Source: Clostridia bacterium (GTDB lineage Bacteria > Bacillota > Clostridia > Christensenellales > UBA3700). From it: a stretch of 35,131 nt of DNA. A program made the translations under genes and the position numbers. Below the pieces are notes generated by a model. That model saw nothing but the letters and a program-made list of their open reading frames with translations. It did no database searches and was not told where the DNA came from. The stretch's first letter is position 1. Each line of letters opens with the position of its first letter. The stretch is from NCBI GenBank assembly GCA_029060065.1, contig JAIDUT010000066.1, positions 1 to 35,131 of the forward strand, written 5' to 3'. This document shows positions 25,601 to 34,226 of the stretch, piece by piece.

Positions 25601-26620
25601 CTACGCTACGCCCACACCTCCGTCGCCGTCGGTTGGCGAATTTACGTGCGTCAAAAAATCTTTACTCTTCGCAACTATCCTGCGTTTGATAAGTCCGCGC
25701 TTTATAAGGTCGAGAGTTCCCTCATAAGGCAGATAGTAGTCAACTGCCTCTCTGCTACTTGCAAGTTGAGCGTCGTACTCTTCCAAGATTATATCGATAA
25801 GTTCCTTTGCGTAGGTTACGCGTCTATTACTTTTAATACGGTAAAGACAGGGAGTATCCTTACAACTTGGCAAATCTGCCAAATCTTCTATCTTATATTT
25901 CGTATCGTTACACGACATCGGTATTATTGCAAGCATTACGCAGAGCGTCTTGCCCTTTATGACAAGTCTTGCAAAACAGTCTTTGCCAATACGAAAACTC
26001 TCTCTGCCCCAACTTATTCTTGCGCGAACTTTTTTATAAGACAAAAGATGATTCTTTATTTCCGAATACCATTCTTTGACTTGGTCGTCCGACTGAATAA
26101 GTTTGGCAGTAAAACTTCTGTCGTATCTTACGCCCATCTCGCCCGTTTCGTCTTCGACCGGCAACAATGTCGCAATACCTTTCTTCAATGCTTGCGCAGT
26201 GGTATCGTCCTGTTCTTGCGGTTGTGTTTCGATTGTTTCCGCTTGTTGGACAGGCTCTTGCAATTCTTCGACGGTTTGACTTGGACAATCACTCACGTCT
26301 TCGTCGACAACCTCATAGCTTTGTATAGTATACACCGGCAACACTTCTACGCGTTGACTGCTACTGTCCTCGCTATTGCCCTGCTCTTGCGAACAACTGC
26401 TTTGCTCTTGCTCTTCCGCTTGTTCCTCCTCTGGCGGATTTGCTTTATCTTTGGCTAATTCTAAAGCAAAAAAGACAAGAAGTAGCGCCATCAAGACAGA
26501 CAACGTGATAAGAAATGCCGTGATAGCGCCATTGCTAAGCCCGCCGAACATACGCAGGCTAAATTGAACAAAATCATTCCATGTAAAGGATAAAACTGTA
26601 GTAATAATAATTAACTCCAA
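25601..26620 (-). CDS. Membrane-anchored protein with uncharacterised C-terminal domain
   Basis: I cannot assign a function. The N-terminus has one clear membrane segment (about residues 28-56). A Glu/Gln/Ser-rich linker (about 62-145) follows, then a folded domain (about 165-283) beginning RYDRSFTAKLIQSDDQVKEW and containing FARLVIKGKTLCVML and PCLYRIKSNRR. A short tail carries YLPYEGTLDLIKRGLIKRRI. The folded domain seems related to the C-terminal domain of the protein at 34262-35122. The start is unsure. The frame opens at a TTG (26618-26620) directly after a terminator-like hairpin. GGAG within codons 1-2 could serve an ATT a few codons later, and the first ATG is residue 24. The gene precedes the MmcQ-like gene by 15 bases. 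Confidence 0.6.
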   Translation of the reverse strand: MELIIITTVLSFTWNDFVQFSLRMFGGLSNGAITAFLITLSVLMALLLVFFALELAKDKANPPEEEQAEEQEQSSCSQEQGNSEDSSSQRVEVLPVYTIQSYEVVDEDVSDCPSQTVEELQEPVQQAETIETQPQEQDDTTAQALKKGIATLLPVEDETGEMGVRYDRSFTAKLIQSDDQVKEWYSEIKNHLLSYKKVRARISWGRESFRIGKDCFARLVIKGKTLCVMLAIIPMSCNDTKYKIEDLADLPSCKDTPCLYRIKSNRRVTYAKELIDIILEEYDAQLASSREAVDYYLPYEGTLDLIKRGLIKRRIVAKSKDFLTHVNSPTDGDGGVGVA

Positions 26621-26621
26621 A

Positions 26622-26651
26622 AACTCAATGTAAGTTACTAAGCATTGAGTT
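26622..26651 (-). terminator. Terminator/attenuator after lysS
   Basis: A perfect 9-bp stem (AACTCAATG/CATTGAGTT) with a 12-base loop is followed on the minus strand by TTTTTGG. It lies about 40 bases after the lysS stop. Because the next gene starts right after it, it may act as a partial stop that sets how much of that gene is made. Confidence 0.6.
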
Positions 26652-26689
26652 GCGCTACATTCCAGATTTGTCCTCTTAGGTATTTAGTT

Positions 26690-28714
26690 TTATTTTATCG
26701 CCGTACCCTCAGGTACCATATCGTCTACGAATATAACTTTACAACCGCAAGCGTTGTTCGTACCCGCGACAAGCATACCGTTACTGGTTACGCCCGTAAT
26801 TCTAACAGGTTTGAGATTGGCAATTACCAATATCTTCTTGCCTATGAGTTCCTCAGGCTTGTAATAGTGCTTAATCGACGATACTATTACTCTCTCTCCC
26901 TCTCCGTCAAATAGCGTCAACTTGTAGCAGTTGTGCGACTTGCGTATCTCTTGACACTTGAGTATCTTACATACTCTCATATCCACTTTTTCAAAGTCAC
27001 CAAGCTCAATCTCCGGCTTAATAGGAGCGAATGGGTCAGGCTCGCCGTATTCGACTTTATTTTCTTCAACAACTTCTTCTACGACTTTCTCTGCTTCCTC
27101 TTCTTCTTTGGTCTTTGGATAAGAGAAATCAAGAAGCGGTAGATAATTCGAGGAGTCGATAGCGTAAAGGAATAGATAAAGTCGTGGACCTTTTTCCTTG
27201 TCAATTAACAACTTGTAGACATTCTTGAAGAAAGCGCCTTGGCATGCCTTAAGTTCTTTATCTTCTGTAGTAAGTGAGCGGACGCGCTTAGGAATAGCAT
27301 ACAATTCCGTCTGCAATTCGCTAAGGTCGTACGTGGAATTTTTAAGATAATCATATAGTTGAGCTATCTCTTGCTTTTCCTGCTCATTCAAAGTTTCGTA
27401 TACTTCCCAATTACGGGCAGTACGCAACTTATTCATATCTTTAGGAGAACATTTTTCAAGCCAATATCTAGCTCTCTCCAATCTATCCTTGAACTCTTCG
27501 TACTTAAACGGCGTACCGATTTTTTCAAATACCAATTCAAGCATCTTTAGGTTGAAGTTGACGACAGAACCGAGTTGAACTATAAGTCCCATAGGAACTG
27601 TAGACAGGTCTCTGCCTTCTACACTGACGAGTTCCATTATTGACTTTGTCTTTTCGTCGGCAGTGCCGTTCTTAACGTCGTTGTACATCTTGTCGAACTC
27701 GAAGTACTGTCTTAAGATACCGTCGTCAAGGCAGAAGTTGAAAGCCTTGAGAGGTTCGTTGCGCGAATAAAGCCACAACAATACTTCAGGTTGATATAGC
27801 TTAAGAAGCGTTTCCGGAGTGAGGTTTAGACCGCTCGATCCACTCATCTTTCCAGTCGACGCGCCCGAATCGCTTATGCCTATGAACTCATATCCTTGGA
27901 ATATAGGAGCATCGTAACCGAAGATTTGCTTGGATATATGCTTGGAAGTATCGTAACTTCCGTTGATACTTGCATGGTCCTTACCGCCCGGCTCGAAGTC
28001 TACGCCTTCGTAGCACCAACGCATAGGCCAGTCTATCTTCCACGCAAGTTTGCAATTAAAGTCCTTTGTAAAGTCGAAGTGACCTGTAAAACCGCACTTG
28101 CAACTATATTCGGCTTGCGTGCAATCATCGGAAAGAGTGTCTATCTTGGTGGTATCTCGACCGCACTTAGGGCAATATATGCTGACGGGATAATACGCTT
28201 CTTTTTCGCCTTCTTGAGCTTCTTGCGTACGGTGGCTGTCGATTATATCGAATATCTCCCCTCTCTTTTGGAGAGCGAGAAGAACGTAGTCTTTATATTT
28301 GCCCGACCTGTACATTTGGGCTTGGTGACGGAACTCCATCTGTATTCCGAACTTTTGAAGAGATGCCTCGAATTCCTTTTCAAAATACTCCGCGTAATTT
28401 TTTGCGTCGCTATCGGGAAAAGGATTGGGTACGTCAACGTAAGGACAGCCGATATATTTTTCCATATCGTCGTTGACCTTTGCAACGTTGACAGGAACCT
28501 TTCTCAAACGGTCAAACTCGTCCCACGAGAAAAGCAACTTAGCCTTTTTACCCATTTTGCGAAGTGACCTTGCAACAAAATAGCTCGTGGCAATATCTCT
28601 AAAGTTGCCGATGTGAATAGAACCCGACGGACTGATGCCTGCGGCGCACACGTACTCTTCCTTGTTTGGATTTCTTTGTATTATCTTCTGTGCTATCGAT
28701 TCCGACCAATGCAT
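26690..28714 (-). CDS. lysS: Class I lysyl-tRNA synthetase fused to a tRNA-binding OB domain
   Basis: The catalytic part (about 1-520) is a class I LysRS, the type common in archaea and present in only some bacteria. HIGN is at residues 34-37 (ISPSGSIHIGNFRD), a zinc-finger-like CPKC with a later CKC at about 181-207, and KMSGS at 289-293. The segment PGGKDHASINGSYDT also fits. It is not MetRS: the whole catalytic layout is LysRS-like. After an acidic linker (about 531-559) comes a tRNA-binding OB domain of the Trbp111/MetRS C-terminal type (about 560-674; KVDMRVCKIL, VIVSSIKHYY, SNGMLVAG). Class I LysRS normally lacks this module. The start has AGAGGTG upstream; a promoter lies at 28757-28785. 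The leader is too short for a T-box. Confidence 0.88.
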   Translation of the reverse strand: MHWSESIAQKIIQRNPNKEEYVCAAGISPSGSIHIGNFRDIATSYFVARSLRKMGKKAKLLFSWDEFDRLRKVPVNVAKVNDDMEKYIGCPYVDVPNPFPDSDAKNYAEYFEKEFEASLQKFGIQMEFRHQAQMYRSGKYKDYVLLALQKRGEIFDIIDSHRTQEAQEGEKEAYYPVSIYCPKCGRDTTKIDTLSDDCTQAEYSCKCGFTGHFDFTKDFNCKLAWKIDWPMRWCYEGVDFEPGGKDHASINGSYDTSKHISKQIFGYDAPIFQGYEFIGISDSGASTGKMSGSSGLNLTPETLLKLYQPEVLLWLYSRNEPLKAFNFCLDDGILRQYFEFDKMYNDVKNGTADEKTKSIMELVSVEGRDLSTVPMGLIVQLGSVVNFNLKMLELVFEKIGTPFKYEEFKDRLERARYWLEKCSPKDMNKLRTARNWEVYETLNEQEKQEIAQLYDYLKNSTYDLSELQTELYAIPKRVRSLTTEDKELKACQGAFFKNVYKLLIDKEKGPRLYLFLYAIDSSNYLPLLDFSYPKTKEEEEAEKVVEEVVEENKVEYGEPDPFAPIKPEIELGDFEKVDMRVCKILKCQEIRKSHNCYKLTLFDGEGERVIVSSIKHYYKPEELIGKKILVIANLKPVRITGVTSNGMLVAGTNNACGCKVIFVDDMVPEGTAIK

Positions 28715-28756
28715 ATATACACCTCTTTTGTTTATCGTTTGTCTAGTTTATTTTAT

Positions 28757-28785
28757 ATTCTAGCATATTTAATTGTCTTTTTCAA
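28757..28785 (-). promoter_or_regulatory. Promoter of lysS
   Basis: On the minus strand, TTGAAA (28780-28785) and TAGAAT (28757-28762) are separated by 17 bases, about 42 bases before the start codon. Confidence 0.6.
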
Positions 28786-28835
28786 CTAAATACTGCGAGC
28801 AATAAAGCTCAATGTTGCGAGTTTTGTCGTATAAT

Positions 28836-29681
28836 TTATGTTAAAGTCGATTTCGACTTATCAAAATCTTTGGGGAACTTTTTGTTACGATACGCGATAG
28901 GCGGTACGCCCACAATCTTTTTGAAACATATAGAAAAGTACTGTTGGTCTGAAAAAGACAGTTTCTGCGCAATATCGGCTATTGACAGCAAACAGTTATC
29001 AAGATACACCTTAGCATATTCTATCTTTCTTTCCAAAAAATAGTTGTACGGAGTGATACCGAAAGCTTGCTTAAAAATGTGAATAATATGGTTTTTGGTA
29101 TATCCAAACTGCGCGCTTAGACTTTCAAGCGAAAGTTCGCTTTCCACCATCATATCCAAAGTATCCTTAATCTGCATAGCAAGACTGACTTTTTTGACCG
29201 AAGTAGCGCTACCCCTTATCGCCGTAAAAATCTCGAATAGTTTAATAGATACGCCGTCGGTGAGTTTTTTATAGTTATTCTTGAAATTCTTGAGATAATA
29301 AAGTATATCGTTAAAATAATTACCGACGTAGCAATTAGAAAATAGATATGTGTCTTTCGGCAGATACATATCCACCATTTCCTCCATCAATTTACCGTCG
29401 AACGCAACCCATATTTTATGCCAACCGTTTTTCTTATTAGAAGAATATCTATGAGAGCTTCCTTTTTGAACAAAGAATACGTCGCCGACCTTTGGATAAT
29501 ACGTCTTGCCGTTAATTTCCAATATTCCCTCGCCCGAAATAATATACTCCAATGCCATAATATCAGAATTATTGCGCTCGATGTTGACATTGTCCTCTTT
29601 TTGAGTTTCGCCTATCATTCTAATCTTAACAGGCGCATCTTCATCTATGTAATGCGTAAAATTGATAAAAAACTCTGCCAT
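28836..29681 (-). CDS. AraC family transcriptional regulator
   Basis: This is a 281-residue regulator with an N-terminal cupin-like sensing domain (about 40-110; SGEGILEINGKTYYPKVGDV then FFVQKGSSHRY). The C-terminal AraC double helix-turn-helix spans about 175-275 (LSLESLSAQFGYTKNHIIHI, then LSIADIAQKLSFSDQQYFSI). Sugar-responsive members have this layout, but no sugar-use gene is adjacent and the ligand is unknown. It has its own promoter (29717-29745) and a modest AGGA site. It lies between lysS and the exporter operon and need not control either. Confidence 0.9.
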   Translation of the reverse strand: MAEFFINFTHYIDEDAPVKIRMIGETQKEDNVNIERNNSDIMALEYIISGEGILEINGKTYYPKVGDVFFVQKGSSHRYSSNKKNGWHKIWVAFDGKLMEEMVDMYLPKDTYLFSNCYVGNYFNDILYYLKNFKNNYKKLTDGVSIKLFEIFTAIRGSATSVKKVSLAMQIKDTLDMMVESELSLESLSAQFGYTKNHIIHIFKQAFGITPYNYFLERKIEYAKVYLDNCLLSIADIAQKLSFSDQQYFSICFKKIVGVPPIAYRNKKFPKDFDKSKSTLT

Positions 29682-29716
29682 ACCACTTTTCCTAACGTAC
29701 GAATTTTATATATATC

Positions 29717-29745
29717 AATATATCATTAATTGTACTAAATGGCAA
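29717..29745 (-). promoter_or_regulatory. Probable promoter of the AraC gene
   Basis: On the minus strand, TTGCCA (29740-29745) and TATATT (29717-29722) are separated by 17 bases, about 36 bases before the start codon. Confidence 0.5.
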
Positions 29746-29871
29746 ATACTTTTTATTTTTTTACGCAAAACGCTATATTTTTTCATTTTTTAACGTTTTC
29801 AAAACTAGAAATAATTGATAAAAAAATGACGAATTTATAATATATTAAGATTTAGCACTCTTACGCTAAAA

Positions 29872-29903
29872 CAAAGACGGTCTGATTTCTCAGACCGTCT
29901 TTG
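29872..29903 (-). terminator. Terminator of the ABC exporter operon
   Basis: A perfect 13-bp stem (CAAAGACGGTCTG/CAGACCGTCTTTG) with a 6-base loop is followed on the minus strand by TTTTAG. A second small hairpin (TTTAGC/GCTAAA, 29851-29870) follows at once. It lies about 45 bases after the exporter stop. Confidence 0.8.
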
Positions 29904-29945
29904 CATTATAAGGGGAACATCGGTATAGACCGATTAAGATAAAGG

Positions 29946-31724
29946 CTAATTAGTTACGAACTGGCTGTTGTAAAGGTCGGCGTAGAAGCCGTTCTGCCCT
30001 AGCAGTTGCTCATGATTTCCGCTTTCGATAATATCTCCGTCTTTCATGACGAGTATCAAATCGGCGTTCTTTATCGTCGAAAGTCTATGCGCTATGACGA
30101 AAGAGGTGCGTCCTTTCATAAGTTCGTCCATTGCGCTTTGAATCTTTTGCTCCGTGCGAGTGTCTACAGAGCTTGTAGCTTCGTCCAATATCAACATAGG
30201 CTTATCGGCAATCATTGCACGCGCAATGGTAAGTTGTTGTTTCTGCCCTTGCGAAAGAGATATTTGGTCGCCAAGAACAGTGTCGTAGCCATGCGATAAT
30301 GTGTTAACAAAGTGGTCGAGTCCCACTGCTTTGCAGGCTTCGTCCAATCTCGCGTCGCTCACGCCTTGAGTATTGTACACCAAGTTCTCCCTGAGCGTGC
30401 CTTCAAAAAGCCACGTATCTTGCAGTACCATACAGAACTGTTTATGCACTTCCTCTCTGGACATTTTCTTAATAGACACGCCGTCAATGAGTATATCGCC
30501 GTCTTTTATCTCGTTGAATCTCATCAGCAAGTTGACCATAGTAGTCTTACCTGCGCCTGTAGGTCCGACGATCGCGACTTTTTGTCCCGCCTCTGCAATA
30601 GCCGAAAAGTCGTGAATAATAATTCTTTCGCTGTCCTCGTATCCAAACTTAACGTGGTCAAACTGCACATCTCCGTTAACTTTGCCGAATTCAAATACTT
30701 TATTGCGCTCGTCTTCCATTTCTTCAGCTTCCAAAAACTCGAATATTCTTTCGCCTGCGGCTGCCGCCGATTGCAAAGATTGAAGCGCTTGAGCCATTTG
30801 CGAAAGAGGTTGAGTAAAGTAGCGCACGTACATGGTAAACGCTATAATAGTACCGAAACCTATCTTATGATTTAACGCTAGCATACCTCCCACCACGCAT
30901 ACTGCCACGTATCCGAAGTTACCTACGAAAGTCATAATCGGCATCATCAGTCCTGCCGAACATTGAGCCTTGAATGCGCTGTCCTTGAGCTTTGCGTTCA
31001 TCTCGTCAAACGTAGCCTGCGATTTAGCCTCGCCGTTGTACGCCTTGACTACGGTATGACCTGCGTAAATTTCTTCGATATGTCCGTTGATTTCGCCGAG
31101 GTGTTTTTGCTGACGGGCGAAATATTTTTGCGACTTACTTGCAATCACGCCCATAAGCAAAAAGCCTATAGCAGTCGCGCCTATAGCAGTCAAAGCAAGT
31201 ATCCAATTAGTGACGAACATCATAATCACCGAGCCGACGAATAACGTGACAGCAGTGACGAGCGTAGAAATACTCTGGTTGAGCGACTGTCCGACGGTGT
31301 CGACGTCGTTAGTGACTCTCGAGAGTACGTCGCCCGTACTCGTCTTGTTGTAATACCACATCGGCAGGCAGTTGATTTTGCGGGATATATCTCTTCTAAG
31401 TCCCTGCGATATTCTCTGCGTAGTCGTAGCCATAATCCAGCCCTGTAGACTTTGCAGTACCAAACTCGCCAGGTATAGGCTTAACAGCATAATACCTATT
31501 TCAGCCACTGCGTCCATATCAATCTGACCGACAAGTCCTTGTTGTATAACGTCCGTCAAGTCGTTCATTTTGTTAGGACCAATCAAGGTCATAATCGTAC
31601 CGGCTATTGCGCACACGAGAGCTACAGCTAAAATAGCGTAATACTTCTTGCAATATTTAATTATCTTTATCCAAGTGCCCTTGAAGTCCTTGGCTTTTTC
31701 CACGCTTCTCATTGGTCTAGGCAT
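29946..31724 (-). CDS. ABC exporter half-transporter, catalytic-site subunit
   Basis: This 592-residue half-transporter has six predicted membrane helices (about 30-320) and a nucleotide-binding domain. Walker A is GPTGAGKTT, Walker B LILDEATSSVD with the catalytic glutamate, and the H-loop IAHRLST. Its signature is the altered LSQGQ. Together with the partner at 31717-33516 this gives one normal ATP site (its own Walker motifs with the partner's LSGGQ) and one degenerate site, as in heterodimeric multidrug exporters such as BmrCD, LmrCD and TM287/288. Its start overlaps the partner gene by 8 bases. The exported compound is not known. It ends at a strong terminator. Confidence 0.93.
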   Translation of the reverse strand: MPRPMRSVEKAKDFKGTWIKIIKYCKKYYAILAVALVCAIAGTIMTLIGPNKMNDLTDVIQQGLVGQIDMDAVAEIGIMLLSLYLASLVLQSLQGWIMATTTQRISQGLRRDISRKINCLPMWYYNKTSTGDVLSRVTNDVDTVGQSLNQSISTLVTAVTLFVGSVIMMFVTNWILALTAIGATAIGFLLMGVIASKSQKYFARQQKHLGEINGHIEEIYAGHTVVKAYNGEAKSQATFDEMNAKLKDSAFKAQCSAGLMMPIMTFVGNFGYVAVCVVGGMLALNHKIGFGTIIAFTMYVRYFTQPLSQMAQALQSLQSAAAAGERIFEFLEAEEMEDERNKVFEFGKVNGDVQFDHVKFGYEDSERIIIHDFSAIAEAGQKVAIVGPTGAGKTTMVNLLMRFNEIKDGDILIDGVSIKKMSREEVHKQFCMVLQDTWLFEGTLRENLVYNTQGVSDARLDEACKAVGLDHFVNTLSHGYDTVLGDQISLSQGQKQQLTIARAMIADKPMLILDEATSSVDTRTEQKIQSAMDELMKGRTSFVIAHRLSTIKNADLILVMKDGDIIESGNHEQLLGQNGFYADLYNSQFVTN

Positions 31725-33516
31725 TATTTCCGTCCTCCTTTGGCAAATTTGAGTTATTCATATCGTCCTCAAGCTCTTTCGGGGACAACTGCGAGTATGC
31801 GATTTGACGGTACGTCTCGCAATTTTGCATAAGCTCTTTATGTTTACCCTGACCTACGACTTTACCGTCGTCGAGTACGATAATTCTGTCTGCGTCGCGA
31901 ATAGTACCGATACGTTGCGCTACGATAATCTTCGTAGAGTCCTTACATTCCCTCTCCAAAGCTTGCCTTAAGGTCTTATCCGTCTTATAGTCGAGAGCCG
32001 AGAAGGAGTCGTCGAAAATGAGTATCTCGGGTTTCCTTGCTACAGCTCTTGCTATAGATATTCTCTGCTTCTGTCCGCCCGAGAGGTTGGCTCCGCCTTG
32101 CGCAACGGCGTATTGGATACCGCCCTTGTCAGAGACAAAGTCGCTGGCTTGAGCAATAGTGATAGCATGCTCGATATCCTCTTTGACAATATTGTAAAAA
32201 CTCTCGCCGAAAGCAACGTTGGAGTCTATTGTACCCGAGAACAGCGTCGCTTTTTGTGAGATATAACCTATCTTATTACGCAATGCCGTCTGCTTATACT
32301 CCTTGACGTTCTTACCGTCGACGAATACCTCACCACCGCTTACGTCGTAAAACCTCGGAATAAGGTTAATGACGGTACTCTTGCCGCTACCCGTAGCGCC
32401 AATGAGCGCCACAGTCTCGCCCTTGCTTGCCTTAAAGGTTATGCCCTCGATAGCGTTGGCATCGCCGTCGGGATAGTAGAAACTGACGTCTTTAAACTCC
32501 ACCTCGCCAGTATGTCCCTCTATTCCCTCTTGGGCTTCGCCGTCCTTTAATACTGTTTCGGTGGCGAGTACTTCGTTGATACGCTTTGCGGCTACTTGAG
32601 CTCTCGGCATCAATATGAATATCATGACGAGCATCATGAACGCCATAAGTACCTGTACTCCGTATTGCAAGAATATCACCATATCCGCAAATAGCCCTAT
32701 TCTGTCCAGCATATTCGCCTTGTTGATTACAAAGGCGCCTATCCAAAATATCGCCAAGGAAAGTCCGCTCAATATCAACTGAATACTTGGCATTAGGAAT
32801 GACATAGTACGCCCTGTGAAAAGCGCCGTATTCGTGAGTTTGTCGTTGGCTTTTTTGAACTTGCCCTCTTGATATTCCTCGGCGTTGTAGGCTCTGACGA
32901 CTCTTATACCGGTGAGGTTTTCTCTCGTCACGCGGTTGACGTCATCGGTGAGCTCCTGCATCTTTTTGAACCTCGGTAAAGCAAGAGCAGTACATATCAA
33001 TACTACCAAAAGCAATAATATTACCGCTATTCCCGTAGCCAACGTCCATTGCCAGCTTCCCGATGCTATCTTGCATATGGCCCATACCGCCGTGATTGGC
33101 GCCTTGACCATAACGGACAATCCCAGCGTAATCAACATCTGCACTTGCGTGACGTCGTTGGTCGAGCGAGTGATAAGACTCGCCGTCGAGAACTTCCCAA
33201 TCTCTTGCATCGAGAAGCCTTGTACTTTGCTAAAAAGACTGCGCCTTAGCGTAGCGCTGAAATTTGACGCTACCCTAGAGGCGATTATGGATACGGCTAC
33301 TGCGCAAATCAAACTACCAAGCGCATACGCCAGCATACATCCTCCCGCAATCCATACGTCTTTCATTTGAGAACCGTCAGTCGTCACAAGTTTGGTAATT
33401 TCCGACATATAATCGGGCATCGTCATCTCGCACCATACCATCAATACGACGAAGGCAACGGCAAGTACGACGAGTAACCAATCTTTAGCCGATAATTTTT
33501 TCAGTAACTTTAACAT
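31717..33516 (-). CDS. ABC exporter half-transporter, degenerate-site subunit
   Basis: This 599-residue half-transporter has six membrane helices (about 15-320) and a nucleotide-binding domain. Walker A is GATGSGKST and the signature the standard LSGGQKQR. Walker B is LIFDDSFSALD with aspartate replacing the catalytic glutamate, and the H-loop is VAQRIGT with glutamine replacing histidine. These changes mark the non-hydrolysing site of a heterodimeric exporter. The start has AAGGAG upstream. It is the first exporter gene and overlaps the second by 8 bases. A MarR-type palindrome (33572-33584) lies 56 bases before the start, and marR is just upstream. Confidence 0.93.
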   Translation of the reverse strand: MLKLLKKLSAKDWLLVVLAVAFVVLMVWCEMTMPDYMSEITKLVTTDGSQMKDVWIAGGCMLAYALGSLICAVAVSIIASRVASNFSATLRRSLFSKVQGFSMQEIGKFSTASLITRSTNDVTQVQMLITLGLSVMVKAPITAVWAICKIASGSWQWTLATGIAVILLLLVVLICTALALPRFKKMQELTDDVNRVTRENLTGIRVVRAYNAEEYQEGKFKKANDKLTNTALFTGRTMSFLMPSIQLILSGLSLAIFWIGAFVINKANMLDRIGLFADMVIFLQYGVQVLMAFMMLVMIFILMPRAQVAAKRINEVLATETVLKDGEAQEGIEGHTGEVEFKDVSFYYPDGDANAIEGITFKASKGETVALIGATGSGKSTVINLIPRFYDVSGGEVFVDGKNVKEYKQTALRNKIGYISQKATLFSGTIDSNVAFGESFYNIVKEDIEHAITIAQASDFVSDKGGIQYAVAQGGANLSGGQKQRISIARAVARKPEILIFDDSFSALDYKTDKTLRQALERECKDSTKIIVAQRIGTIRDADRIIVLDDGKVVGQGKHKELMQNCETYRQIAYSQLSPKELEDDMNNSNLPKEDGNNA

Positions 33517-33571
33517 ATTTTTCTCCTTACTCTTTTAATCTATGCTATGCATTTACTTTTCATAAATTTTA

Positions 33572-33584
33572 CTAACTAGGTTAA
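33572..33584. promoter_or_regulatory. MarR-type operator in front of the exporter genes
   Basis: CTAACTAGGTTAA is an inverted repeat around TAG and shares 12 of 13 bases with the reverse complement of the site in front of marR. It sits just upstream of a possible TAAAAT -10 box (33566-33571), so a bound repressor would cover the promoter spacer. The -35 here is weak. Confidence 0.65.
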
Positions 33585-33618
33585 CTATTGTGCTAAAAAA
33601 ATAGATACTCCCTCTAAT

Positions 33619-34080
33619 TTACTTGCTATTCTTTTTGAAAAACTTCGGCATTTGCGGTCTTGTCGCTTCAGCAACGCTCTTTATTTCTGCTGATAAATCC
33701 AAAAAGGTTTTGATTTTATCCATACCAAGTTCGTCTATTATCCTTGCAAGATGCTCCGTCATTATATTTCTAATTTCGTCCACCAAAGCTTTTCCGTCAG
33801 TCGTAATATTAATATATACTATTCTTGCGTCATCCTTGTCGCTTGAACGCTCTATCAAGTTCTTGGCTTCCATTTTTTTTAGCAATACCGCAACTCTCGC
33901 CGTACTAACTTTCATTTTCTTGGCAATCTCTCCGCACGTAACTGCTCCGCCGGACTCGTCAAGAATTTTCAGCACTGCGCCTATACCGAAATTTATATCG
34001 CTCATTCTATCGTCTAATTCAGCAGGCCGAGTTTCGTTCAGTCTTTTGAATACGTATTCTACGTCTTTGATATCTGCCAT
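33619..34080 (-). CDS. MarR family transcriptional regulator
   Basis: This is a 153-residue winged-helix regulator. The helix-turn-helix is near residues 60-85 (TCGEIAKKMKVSTARVAVLL), followed by the wing with the family DKDDAR motif (about 97-102). The outer helices would form the dimer interface. The promoter at 34110-34138 is consensus, and an operator palindrome covers its transcription start, so it should repress itself. The same palindrome before the exporter suggests it also represses efflux until a toxic compound binds. The start has AGAGGA upstream. Confidence 0.93.
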   Translation of the reverse strand: MADIKDVEYVFKRLNETRPAELDDRMSDINFGIGAVLKILDESGGAVTCGEIAKKMKVSTARVAVLLKKMEAKNLIERSSDKDDARIVYINITTDGKALVDEIRNIMTEHLARIIDELGMDKIKTFLDLSAEIKSVAEATRPQMPKFFKKNSK

Positions 34081-34096
34081 AGTTTCCTCTAATTTG

Positions 34097-34109
34097 CTAA
34101 CCTAGTTAG
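34097..34109. promoter_or_regulatory. MarR autoregulatory operator
   Basis: CTAACCTAGTTAG is a perfect inverted repeat (5-base arms around CTA) placed directly after the -10 box, covering the predicted marR start point. It matches the site before the exporter genes. Confidence 0.7.
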
Positions 34110-34138
34110 ATTATATGCAATTCATATGTCCTTGTCAA
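34110..34138 (-). promoter_or_regulatory. Consensus marR promoter
   Basis: On the minus strand, exact TTGACA (34133-34138) and exact TATAAT (34110-34115) are separated by exactly 17 bases. This is the best promoter match in the window, as expected for a promoter held down by a repressor. Confidence 0.8.
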
Positions 34139-34176
34139 TATATTTAATGTAAAAAATTTGTCAAAATAAAACGCAC

Positions 34177-34200
34177 AAGAGCGAGGTTTCCCTCGCTCTT
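34177..34200 (-). terminator. Terminator of the repeat-protein gene
   Basis: A 10-bp perfect stem (AAGAGCGAGG/CCTCGCTCTT) with a 4-base loop is followed on the minus strand by GTGCG and then TTTTATTTTG. It lies about 60 bases after the stop at 34262. Confidence 0.7.
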
Positions 34201-34226
34201 AGTGGTATTGTGATAACTTAGTGTAT

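Noticed and set aside
26690..28714. Methionyl-tRNA synthetase
   Set aside because: Only the C-terminal OB module is MetRS-like. The catalytic part has the class I LysRS pattern around HIGN, the zinc-finger cysteines and KMSGS.
28715..28835. T-box riboswitch before the synthetase gene
   Set aside because: The predicted leader is only about 40 bases and has no specifier hairpin or antiterminator sequence.
32912..33370. Long plus-strand reading frames antisense to the exporter, adhE, importer ATPase and other genes
   Set aside because: They have no recognisable domains, poor start contexts and lie wholly opposite well-supported genes. They are treated as shadows of coding sequence.
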